A stretch of 64,000 nucleotides of DNA from the NCBI RefSeq assembly GCF_018448785.1, contig NZ_JAHCLU010000003.1:342435-406434 (forward strand). The letters run 5' to 3'. The position numbers and the translations under genes were made by a program. Positions 28,370 through 35,661 of this stretch are shown in pieces; position 1 is the first letter of the stretch, and the number at the start of each line of letters is the position of its first letter. The DNA is from Halomonas jincaotanensis (GTDB lineage: Bacteria > Pseudomonadota > Gammaproteobacteria > Pseudomonadales > Halomonadaceae). The notes below the pieces were generated by a model. The model ran no database searches and was not told the DNA's origin. It saw only the letters and a list, made by a program, of their open reading frames with translations.

Positions 28370-28453
28370 ATTTGATAAGAGATCCGGGGATCATGCGATC
28401 GCCGTTGATCGCGGGTTACCGACTAGTCATTCAAGAAGCGGGCCCATTCGCCG

Positions 28454-28469
28454 ATAAACCATGGTTTAT
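28454..28469. repeat. Perfect 16-bp palindrome in the nasS-nirB gap
   Basis: ATAAACCATGGTTTAT is its own reverse complement. It lies between the putative sigma-54 promoter and the leader hairpins, so it would be transcribed or would act as an operator just downstream of the start point. Confidence 0.5.
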
Positions 28470-28494
28470 TGTTTATTATCAGTTGGTTGTAACT

Positions 28495-28510
28495 TGCATG
28501 GTTGACGCCA
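28495..28510 (-). promoter_or_regulatory. Weak sigma-54-type promoter for the nirB operon
   Basis: Minus strand TGGCGT-CAACC-ATGCA keeps the invariant GG and GC 10 bases apart but has three departures from TGGCAC-N5-TTGCA. Transcription would begin near 28484, giving a leader of about 230 bases. Confidence 0.35.
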
Positions 28511-28539
28511 ACGCTGTCTAGAAAACGTTAATTTGCACG

Positions 28540-29598
28540 CTATGGGTGCGTTGCAGCATCGAAATGCACGGGGCTGTAGCACTCCGTCAGGGTGTTCTGA
28601 TCCAGAGACCGGCCATAACTCAGCATGTGCCGAGCGATCGGGTCGGAGAATCGCGTTGTGAACTGGGCGTCGGGGCGCAGCATGGTGGTGCCGGTGAGTC
28701 GTTGATGTATCGGTGGAGCGTCTAGAGGCAAGGTCGCCAGGTGGGAGACGGCTTGATCCAGGTAAGGCGGCAAGGCGAGCCAGTGGCGCGCCTGTAGACA
28801 ATGCTCGGGTGACGCCGCAAGCCACTCGGCGGCTTTCACCAGGGCGCGAATCATGGCGGCGAGGGTGGCGGGGTAGCGATTTGCCCAGGAGCGTGTCACG
28901 CCGAGCACCTTTTCCGGGTGATCCGGCCATAGCTGATGACCTGTCGCTACGATGCGTCCGATGTCACGGTATCTGGCCAGGCTGCCCCAGGGCTCGCCGG
29001 CGCAGAAACCGTCGATCTCCCCCGCCTTGAGCGCATCGACCATGCGTTGCGGCGGCAGCGCGACCAGGGTGGCGTCGCCGTCGGGGTCGAGATCACCCAG
29101 GGCCAACCATTCGCGCAGCAGATAATGTTGACAGGAGAAGGGATAGACCATCGCCAGACGCAACTCGCGATTAACGGTTGTGCGACGTTGCCAGTTACCC
29201 AGTGCCTGAGCGCTCTTGGCAGGATCCTCGGTCAGGAAGGCGCCGCTGGCGTCAACGAGGGTCGGCGAAAGGGTCAGGGTGTTGCCGTTACGGCTCAATG
29301 TGACGGGCGCCAGGGTGTCGCAGGGCGCTCGGCCGAGGCCCAGGCTCATGGCCAGTGGCAGTGGCGCGAGCATATGGGCGCCGTCGAGCAGGCCGGCGGC
29401 GACCTTGTCGCGTAGGGTCGACCAGGCATTTTCGCGTGACAGCGAGACGTCCAGGCCTTGCTCGGCGAAGAAGCCATGCTCGCGGGCGATGACCGGCAGC
29501 GCGGCATCCAGCAACGGAATGAAACCCAGGGACAGACGTTCGAGTTCCGGCGGTGATGTCTCGTTGGGTGAGGATTCGGCTAGCGATGGAGTCGTCAT
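28540..29598 (-). CDS. nasS: NasS-type nitrate sensor (NrtA/CmpA family, cytosolic)
   Basis: A 352-residue periplasmic-binding-protein-like domain of the NrtA/CmpA group (LSLGFIPLLDAALPVIAREHGFF near the N terminus). There is no signal peptide and no transporter permease or ATPase nearby, and the gene directly follows nasT. This is the pattern of NasS, which holds NasT inactive until it binds nitrate or nitrite. The gap from nasT is 10 bases, so the two are cotranscribed. Confidence 0.88.
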   Translation of the reverse strand: MTTPSLAESSPNETSPPELERLSLGFIPLLDAALPVIAREHGFFAEQGLDVSLSRENAWSTLRDKVAAGLLDGAHMLAPLPLAMSLGLGRAPCDTLAPVTLSRNGNTLTLSPTLVDASGAFLTEDPAKSAQALGNWQRRTTVNRELRLAMVYPFSCQHYLLREWLALGDLDPDGDATLVALPPQRMVDALKAGEIDGFCAGEPWGSLARYRDIGRIVATGHQLWPDHPEKVLGVTRSWANRYPATLAAMIRALVKAAEWLAASPEHCLQARHWLALPPYLDQAVSHLATLPLDAPPIHQRLTGTTMLRPDAQFTTRFSDPIARHMLSYGRSLDQNTLTECYSPVHFDAATHP

Positions 29599-29608
29599 AT
29601 AGGGGCTC

Positions 29609-30208
29609 TTATTCTGGCGATCGAAGATCCAGGCGTTCGAGAATGTCGATGACGCTGTCGGCGACCTCGGCGATGCGCTGGCCGCGGTCCATGGCCAGCT
29701 TGCGGAGCATGCGGTAGGCCTGCTCCTCGTCGCAGTCCTGATGTTTCATCAACAGGCCCTTGGCGCGCTCGATACGCTTGCGTTCGACCAGCTGGTTACG
29801 CGCGCGGTCGAGCTCCTGACGCATGGACTGAAACGCATCGAAACGGGCGATCGCGACTTCGATAATCGCCTTGACCCGCCCGGCCACCAGGCCATCGACC
29901 ACATAAGCGCTAACGCCGGACTTCAATGCCGCCTGCATGGTGTCGGGGTCGTGCTGGTCAGCGAAGAAAACCACCGGCCGGGGGTTTTCGCGGTTGAGCA
30001 GCGCCATGCTGTCGAGGGTGTCGCGGTCCGGCGATTCCATGTCGATGATCACCACGTCGGGCTGATGACGGGCGACCATCTCATTGAGGCTCGCGGGACT
30101 CTGCAGGCGACAGACGACCGAGTGACCGTCATGGGTCAAGGCTTCCTCTACCATGGCGGCGCGGACGACTTCATCATCGACCAGCAGGATCTTCAGGGGT
30201 GTGGGCAT
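29609..30208 (-). CDS. nasT: NasT-type ANTAR antiterminator
   Basis: A 199-residue protein: an N-terminal receiver-like domain (ILLVDDEVVRAAMVEEAL, with VVIIDMESPD in the place of the phosphorylated aspartate) and a C-terminal ANTAR RNA-binding domain (RIERAKGLLMKHQDCDEEQAYRMLRKLAM). ANTAR proteins bind paired hexaloop hairpins and prevent leader termination. The first gene of nasT-nasS; its targets are likely the leaders at 30490 and 28311. Its own promoter must lie in 30209-30330. Confidence 0.93.
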   Translation of the reverse strand: MPTPLKILLVDDEVVRAAMVEEALTHDGHSVVCRLQSPASLNEMVARHQPDVVIIDMESPDRDTLDSMALLNRENPRPVVFFADQHDPDTMQAALKSGVSAYVVDGLVAGRVKAIIEVAIARFDAFQSMRQELDRARNQLVERKRIERAKGLLMKHQDCDEEQAYRMLRKLAMDRGQRIAEVADSVIDILERLDLRSPE

Positions 30209-30336
30209 GGGCTTTTATCGCTTGTCGGGTTGTTGCGTCCTTGGCCTCCCGGGCTTGCAAGATGCATTCCAGTGTTGTCTTTATGCAGCCGCCAGCGGGT
30301 TTGGCATAGGGTGTCGGTTGTTGATCGGGCCAATAT

Positions 30337-30353
30337 TGCACCGCAGCAGTGCA
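30337..30353 (+). promoter_or_regulatory. Possible NtrC-type site upstream of nasA
   Basis: TGCACC-GCAGC-AGTGCA is a 6-bp imperfect dyad resembling half-sites of the NtrC consensus TGCACCA-N4-TGGTGCA. It lies about 115 bases before the sigma-54 element, a usual enhancer distance. Spacing is one base short of consensus, so this is tentative. Confidence 0.35.
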
Positions 30354-30450
30354 TTATGCGTCTTACGGCTGGCGCTTGTGATGCAGAGGTGGTTGGGCGG
30401 CGGTCCCCTGGTGAGACCAAGACTGCCTGGGAATAGGGTTTGGGCACTTT

Positions 30451-30466
30451 TGGCACATATATTGCT
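30451..30466 (+). promoter_or_regulatory. Sigma-54 promoter of nasA
   Basis: TGGCAC-ATATA-TTGCT is an exact match to the -24/-12 consensus TGGCAC-N5-TTGCW. The start point should be near 30477, giving a leader of about 130 bases. It implies nitrogen control through RpoN and an activator such as NtrC. Confidence 0.85.
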
Positions 30467-30489
30467 TTCTTTCAAGTAGCGGTACATCA

Positions 30490-30565
30490 GAGAGGCGTTG
30501 TCGTCTCTCCCAGGCAATGACGCCCACCACAGGACTCCTTCGGGAGTCGTGGTGGGCGTTGTCGT
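30490..30565 (+). promoter_or_regulatory. nasA leader with antitermination-type hairpins
   Basis: Hairpin 1 (30490-30509): arms GAGAGGCG and CGTCTCTC. A small hexaloop hairpin follows, GGC-AATGAC-GCC at 30513-30524, with A1 and G4 as ANTAR proteins prefer. A very strong hairpin (30520-30559) has arms ACGCCCACCAC and GTGGTGGGCGT plus an inner GACTCC/GGAGTC stem. It ends in GTCGTTT, a weak T-run. The hexaloop hairpin and the strong stem share bases 30520-30524, so they exclude each other. That is the logic of nitrate-induced antitermination by NasT. Confidence 0.68.
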
Positions 30566-30610
30566 TTGCACCCCGGAAAGATAACCCTGCAAAACCTCGA
30601 GGAGGTCGTC

Positions 30611-33376
30611 ATGCATCAGGCCCGAACCACCTGCCCCTACTGCGGCGTTGGCTGCGGCGTGCTGGCTGAGGTCGACGGTGACCGGATCACTGGCGTCGCC
30701 GGCGACGATGAACATCCGGCCAATTATGGCCGACTGTGCGTCAAGGGCTCGGCCCTGCACGAGACGCTTGGCGACCAGGGCCGTCTGTTGAAACCCCGGG
30801 TCGATGGTGTGGAAGTGGACTGGGATACGGCCCTGGAAACGGTGGCCGAACGCCTCTCGAGTGTACGTCGTGCCAATGGCGACCAGGCCGTATCGGCCTA
30901 CCTCTCCGGTCAGTTGCTCACCGAGGATTACTATGTCGCCAACAAGCTCTTCAAGGGCTTTCTGGGCACGCCGCATCTGGATACCAATTCGCGGTTGTGC
31001 ATGGCCTCGGCGGTGGCGGCGCACAAGCGTGCCTTCGGTGCCGACGCCGTGCCTTGTTGCTACGAGGATCTCGAGGAAGCCGAGCTGGTGGTGCTGGTGG
31101 GCTCTAACCTGGCCTGGAACCACCCGGTGCTTTATCAACGCCTGCGCACGGCCAAGAGCCGCAATCCGTTATTGCGCGTGGTGGTGATCGACCCTCGCGT
31201 CACCGACAGCTGCGAGATCGCCGATCTCTACCTCGGCCTGGCGCCGGGCACCGATGCTCGACTGTTCAATGGCCTGCTGGCCTGGATGGCCGACAAGAAG
31301 CGGCTGGATACGATCTATCTGGAAAAGCATACCCGGGGATTGGCGGACGCGCTGGCCGCGGCACGCGAAGATGATACCTCGGTGGCGGCCATCGCCGCCG
31401 ACTGTGATGTCGACCCGGAGCGGCTGGAAACCTTCTTCTTCTGGTTCGCCAGCCAATTGCATGTGGTGACGCTGTTTTCCCAGGGCATCAACCAGTCTTC
31501 GAGTGGCACCGACAAGGGCAACGCGATCATCAATTGCCACTTGGCGGGCGGCAAGATCGGCCTGCCCGGCGCCGGCCCCTTCTCGATTACCGGACAGCCC
31601 AACGCCATGGGGGGGCGTGAGGTCGGCGGGCTTGCCAACCAGCTCGCCGCGCACATGGATTACCACACCCCGGGCGCCGTCGACCGGGTCACGCGTTTCT
31701 GGACCACGCCGACGCTGGTGCCGAACTTGCCCGACGGGCCCGGCCACAAGGCCGTCGAGCTTTTCGAGGCGATCGAACGGGGAGAGGTGAAGGCGGTATG
31801 GATCATGGCCACCAACCCGGCGGTCAGCCTGCCCGACAGCAATCGCGTGCGTCGCGCCCTGGCCCAGTGCCCGGTGGTGATCGTCTCCGAGTGTGCGGCG
31901 GCGACCGATCTGCTGCCTTACGCCGATATCGTGCTGCCCACTTCCGGCTGGTCGGAAAAGGATGGCACCGTGACCAACTCCGAGCGCTGCATCTCGCGCC
32001 AGCGGGGGCTGCTGCCACCGCCGGGCGAGGCACGGCACGACTGGTGGATCATGGTCGAGGTCGCCAAGCGGCTGGGCTTCGGTGAGGCCTTCGCCTATGA
32101 CCATCCCGGCGATATCTTCGACGAGCATGCTCGCCTGTCGGGCTTCGAGAACCCTCCCGTCGCCTCATCCGGCAACCCGTGCGACGGGGCGCGGCTGTTC
32201 GATATTTCCGGCCTGGAAGGGCTTGGCCGTGAGGGCTACGACAGCCTGACACCCATCCGTTGGCCGGTAACGGTTGATGCGCCTGGCGGTACGTCTCGGC
32301 TGTTCGAGGATGGCCGCTTCGCCACCCCGGATGGCCTGGCCCGTCTGGTGTCGGTTCGTCCCTGCGGTCCCGTTCAGTCGCTTGGCGCAGCGCGCCCGCT
32401 GCGCCTCAACACCGGCCGGGTGCGCGACCAGTGGCACACCATGACCCGCACCGGTCGCGCGCCACGGCTGATGAACCATCGGGCCGAGCCGTTCATCGAC
32501 GTGCACCCGGACGATGCCGCCGCACATGGCGTCAATAACCGGCAGCTGGCCCGCCTCCAGGGGGCGGGAGGCGAGTATGTGGCGCGGGTTCGCCTTGCCA
32601 AAGGGCAGCGACGGGGCGAGGTCTTCGTGCCCATGCACTGGACCGACCAGTTCAGTGGCATGGCCCGCATGGGTGCGCTGCTTGAAGCTCATCTGGATCC
32701 GGTGTCCGGTCAGCCGGAGCTCAAGCACGGTGCCGTGTCGCTCGCGCCCTGTCATCCCCACTGGGAAGCCACGCTGATGGTGGCCACCGATATGCCGGTC
32801 GGCGATGCCATCCTCGATCACAGCGCCTACTGGGCGCGTATCCCGCTGGCGCATTGCCAGCGCTGGCAGTTGGCCGGCGCCCCTGAGGCTCCCCGTGATT
32901 GGTTGGCCTGGCTGGAAGAAAACATACCCGACCCCGTTGCCCTGTGGAGCGAGGACCCGGCGAGTGGCCGGCTACGCGCCGCCGGCCTCGACAATGATCG
33001 CCTGCGCTGGTGGTTGATGGTCGGCCCCCCTATGGAACTGCCGGGGCTGGCCTGGCTGGATGAACGCTTCGCCGAAGCCGAGCAGGGCGAGGCCTTGAGT
33101 GTCGAGCGTCGCCGTCGGCTCCTGGCCGGCTGCGACGATGGCAATGCCGATAGTGGACCGCTGGTATGCAGCTGCCATCAGGTCGGCCAGGCCGCCATTG
33201 TCGCTGCCATCCATGCCGGCGACGCAAGCGTCGAGGCCCTGGGGGCCCGGCTGGCCTGCGGCACCCAGTGCGGCAGCTGTATTCCTGAATTGAAATCCCT
33301 TATCGAAGAAAGTGCTGAAGAGGAGGGGAGTCATGCGCATTCTCAATCGAAGCCCGAAGCCATCGATGTCGCTTGA
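30611..33376 (+). CDS. nasA: Assimilatory nitrate reductase catalytic subunit NasA
   Basis: A 921-residue cytoplasmic molybdopterin enzyme reducing nitrate to nitrite. The N-terminal [4Fe-4S] site has CPYCGVGCGV at residues 8-17 and a fourth cysteine in GRLCVKGSAL near 46. The Mo-bis-MGD domains and the molydopterin dinucleotide-binding domain follow (RPLRLNTGRVRDQWHTMT around 600). A C-terminal BFD-like [2Fe-2S] domain (CSCHQ...CGTQCGSC) is the form seen in Klebsiella NasA. The start at 30611 is chosen because GGAGG precedes it; 15 earlier codons lie in the leader. Driven by the sigma-54 promoter. Confidence 0.95.
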   Translation: MHQARTTCPYCGVGCGVLAEVDGDRITGVAGDDEHPANYGRLCVKGSALHETLGDQGRLLKPRVDGVEVDWDTALETVAERLSSVRRANGDQAVSAYLSGQLLTEDYYVANKLFKGFLGTPHLDTNSRLCMASAVAAHKRAFGADAVPCCYEDLEEAELVVLVGSNLAWNHPVLYQRLRTAKSRNPLLRVVVIDPRVTDSCEIADLYLGLAPGTDARLFNGLLAWMADKKRLDTIYLEKHTRGLADALAAAREDDTSVAAIAADCDVDPERLETFFFWFASQLHVVTLFSQGINQSSSGTDKGNAIINCHLAGGKIGLPGAGPFSITGQPNAMGGREVGGLANQLAAHMDYHTPGAVDRVTRFWTTPTLVPNLPDGPGHKAVELFEAIERGEVKAVWIMATNPAVSLPDSNRVRRALAQCPVVIVSECAAATDLLPYADIVLPTSGWSEKDGTVTNSERCISRQRGLLPPPGEARHDWWIMVEVAKRLGFGEAFAYDHPGDIFDEHARLSGFENPPVASSGNPCDGARLFDISGLEGLGREGYDSLTPIRWPVTVDAPGGTSRLFEDGRFATPDGLARLVSVRPCGPVQSLGAARPLRLNTGRVRDQWHTMTRTGRAPRLMNHRAEPFIDVHPDDAAAHGVNNRQLARLQGAGGEYVARVRLAKGQRRGEVFVPMHWTDQFSGMARMGALLEAHLDPVSGQPELKHGAVSLAPCHPHWEATLMVATDMPVGDAILDHSAYWARIPLAHCQRWQLAGAPEAPRDWLAWLEENIPDPVALWSEDPASGRLRAAGLDNDRLRWWLMVGPPMELPGLAWLDERFAEAEQGEALSVERRRRLLAGCDDGNADSGPLVCSCHQVGQAAIVAAIHAGDASVEALGARLACGTQCGSCIPELKSLIEESAEEEGSHAHSQSKPEAIDVA

Positions 33377-34259
33377 ACCCTCGAGGGGACTGGGAACGGG
33401 GCTGGCCCGACTCGCCACGGGGGCCAGTCGTTGGCTGGCCGGACTGGCCGGCACACCAGCCCTGCCGCCGAGACTGGCGCTACGTGGCGAGTGTCGCCAC
33501 GGCAGCGTTTATCTGGTCGGCGCCGGCAGCGGGGACGCCGAGCTGTTGACACTCAAGGCCGCCCGCCTGCTCGCCCGCGCCGATGCGGTGGTCTATGACC
33601 GCCTGATCGGTGATGACGTGCTGGCGCTGATTCCGCATGGCCGCGAGCGCTACTACGTCGGCAAGGCCCGCGGCCACCACAGCGTGCCGCAAGCGCAAAT
33701 AGGCCGCCTGTTGGTCGAACTGGCTAGGCAGGGCAAGTCGGTAGTGCGCCTGAAGGGCGGCGACCCCGGCGTCTTCGGCCGCATGGGCGAGGAGCTGGCC
33801 GCGCTCGCCGAAGCCGGCGTGCCCGCCGAGATCGTGCCCGGGATCACCGCCGCCTCCGCGGCGGCGGCCTCCATGGGCATTCCGCTGACCGACAGGGCCC
33901 ACGCCCAGCAACTGCGTTTCGTGACGGCCCAGCTATGCCGCGAGGACGGCGCGCCCGATTGGGCCTCATTGGCCCGTCGCGACGAAACGCTGGTGTTCTA
34001 CATGGGGCTGTCGAAGGTGACGGCCATCTGTAACGGGCTTCGCTCGGCCGGACTGCCCGACGACTGGCCGGTCATGCTGGTCGCCAATGCCAGCCTGCCG
34101 GAGCAGCAAGCCCTGACCGGCACGCTTTACGACATGCCAGCCAAACTGGCCGCTTACCCATTGCCCTCGCCTTGCCTGATCGTCGTGGGCAGCGTTGTGG
34201 GTATGGTCGAGACCGGCCCGGCGGCGGCAGTAGTCGAGAGGCACGGGGAGGCGTTATAA
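33333..34259 (+). CDS. cobA: Uroporphyrinogen-III C-methyltransferase (siroheme branch)
   Basis: A SAM-dependent methyltransferase making precorrin-2 for siroheme, the cofactor of NirB. SUMT motifs are complete: VYLVGAGSGDAELLTLKA, VVYDRL, RLKGGDPGVFGR, and EIVPGITAASAAA. The start at 33333 follows GAGGAGGGGAG and lies inside the 3' end of nasA, so it is coupled. About 50 residues precede the SUMT core, an arginine/leucine-rich extension not needed by the family. The symbol cobA is used for the activity; a CysG-type oxidase/ferrochelatase domain is absent. Confidence 0.92.
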   Translation: MRILNRSPKPSMSLEPSRGLGTGLARLATGASRWLAGLAGTPALPPRLALRGECRHGSVYLVGAGSGDAELLTLKAARLLARADAVVYDRLIGDDVLALIPHGRERYYVGKARGHHSVPQAQIGRLLVELARQGKSVVRLKGGDPGVFGRMGEELAALAEAGVPAEIVPGITAASAAAASMGIPLTDRAHAQQLRFVTAQLCREDGAPDWASLARRDETLVFYMGLSKVTAICNGLRSAGLPDDWPVMLVANASLPEQQALTGTLYDMPAKLAAYPLPSPCLIVVGSVVGMVETGPAAAVVERHGEAL

Positions 34260-34340
34260 AAAGCATCCCAACTCGAAGGCTCGGCTACAAATTAACCTTA
34301 TGTCGGGATATGGCGCCTACTTTACAGGCGATTAGACAAA

Positions 34341-34392
34341 ATAAAATACTCGCTGATGACATGTTGGAATAATGAGTCAGCGAGTATTTTAT
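34341..34392. terminator. Bidirectional terminator between cobA and the nitrite channel
   Basis: A perfect 16-bp inverted repeat, ATAAAATACTCGCTGA and TCAGCGAGTATTTTAT, with a 20-nt loop. T-rich ends on both strands serve the convergent genes. Confidence 0.75.
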
Positions 34393-34420
34393 GAGATGCA
34401 TTTATTATTAAACGTGGCGA

Positions 34421-35233
34421 TCAGGCAAAGGTCTTCTTGGCCTGGGTACGCACGTGGGTGGTGTAGAGCACGAGTCCCACCAGCGTTAATCCGCCTACGA
34501 GATTACCCAGCACGGTCGGGATTTCGTTCCACATGACGTACTGATACAGGGTGAAATCAGCGCCCATCATGAGGCCGATCGGGAACAGGAACATGTTCAC
34601 AACGGAGTGCTCAAAACCCAAGTAAAAGAAGACGATGATCGGCATCCACATCGCCATGATCTTGCCCGAGACATGGGTGGAGATGGCCGCACCGACAACG
34701 CCCATCGAGACCATCCAGTTACAGAACATACCCCTGAGAAACAGGACGATCCAACCGGCCACGCCAGCATCCTGATAACCCACGGTGCGGCTCTCGCCGA
34801 CATTCATCATGGTCTGGCCTACCTCGTTGATCGCTTCGGTCCCCCCCATCGTGAAATTCATATAGCCGAACACGGCAATGAACAGCGCGCCGGCAAGATT
34901 ACCGACTCCGACCAGTCCCCAGCACTTCAACATTCGAGGCAAGGTCACGCCCGGTCGCTTGTCGAGCCACGCTATTGGCACGAGCGTAAAGACACCGGTA
35001 AGCAAGTCATAGCCCATGAGATAGAGCATGCAGAAGCCGACGGGGAACAGAAGTGAGCCGAGGAGAAACGACCCGGTGTTCGTGGCGATGGTGACGGCGA
35101 AGATCACCGCCAGCGCCAGGGTGGCACCGGCCATGAAAGCACGGATGAGCGTATCCCTTGTGCCCATATAGACCTTGGCTTCGCCTTGGTCTACCAATTT
35201 GGTTACGAATTCAGAGGGCAGAAGATAGGACAT
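34421..35233 (-). CDS. Formate/nitrite transporter family channel
   Basis: A 270-residue FocA/NirC-family protein with six hydrophobic segments; the pore motifs are GSLLFPVGFCMLYLMGYDLLTG and CNWMVSMGVV. In this setting it most likely carries nitrite across the inner membrane. The start at 35233 follows AGGAAG at 9 bases; 13 upstream codons in frame are rejected. It carries its own leader and possible sigma-54 promoter, so it is probably co-regulated with the nas genes. Confidence 0.88.
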   Translation of the reverse strand: MSYLLPSEFVTKLVDQGEAKVYMGTRDTLIRAFMAGATLALAVIFAVTIATNTGSFLLGSLLFPVGFCMLYLMGYDLLTGVFTLVPIAWLDKRPGVTLPRMLKCWGLVGVGNLAGALFIAVFGYMNFTMGGTEAINEVGQTMMNVGESRTVGYQDAGVAGWIVLFLRGMFCNWMVSMGVVGAAISTHVSGKIMAMWMPIIVFFYLGFEHSVVNMFLFPIGLMMGADFTLYQYVMWNEIPTVLGNLVGGLTLVGLVLYTTHVRTQAKKTFA

Positions 35234-35268
35234 AATGCTGTCTTCCTGTTTCAGTTGGGTTAACTTAC

Positions 35269-35371
35269 GCAATGCCCCAGAATCCTTCGGTCACTGTTAC
35301 CTTCGATGGCAATCCTGGGGCAGCGAAGGCATGTCGAATGCCGCCACTATTTATAAGCATTCTTCATGCCA
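35269..35371 (-). promoter_or_regulatory. Leader and possible sigma-54 promoter of the nitrite channel
   Basis: On the minus strand, TGGCAT-GAAGA-ATGCT (35371-35356) keeps GG-N10-GC with two departures from the sigma-54 consensus. Downstream lies an inverted repeat, TGCCCCAG and CTGGGGCA, at the ends of 35323-35269, enclosing GGTAACAGTGACC. The last element faintly resembles the hexaloop part of the nas leaders. The remainder of the 428-base gap to the kinase gene (35234-35661) is AT-rich and shows no gene. Confidence 0.35.
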
Positions 35372-35661
35372 ACTTTTGTTACTGTTACGCTTCAGATACG
35401 CAACGCTCCCCGTAGGATTCTATTTTTTATTTGTTCACGACGTCAGGCTCTCTGTTGCTTTGAAAAATGCCGGTAATGAGCGATTTAAGCGGCGCGCTTT
35501 GCACCATATATGGGCGAATAGTTGAGAGTCTTGCGCTAAATTTGAGCATCCGCCAACTCGACGAACACGCCGAATCTCGCCCGGAAAATAGAATACTGAC
35601 TGGCGATGAGGAGGGTGGCGGTGTCGTCCTCGCGGATTCATGGCTTATTCAAGGGGTCACT

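Noticed and set aside
35467..35661. N-terminal extension of the kinase fusion from 35467
   Set aside because: The extra 65 codons have no domain and the start at 35662 has a good ribosome site just before the PP2C domain.
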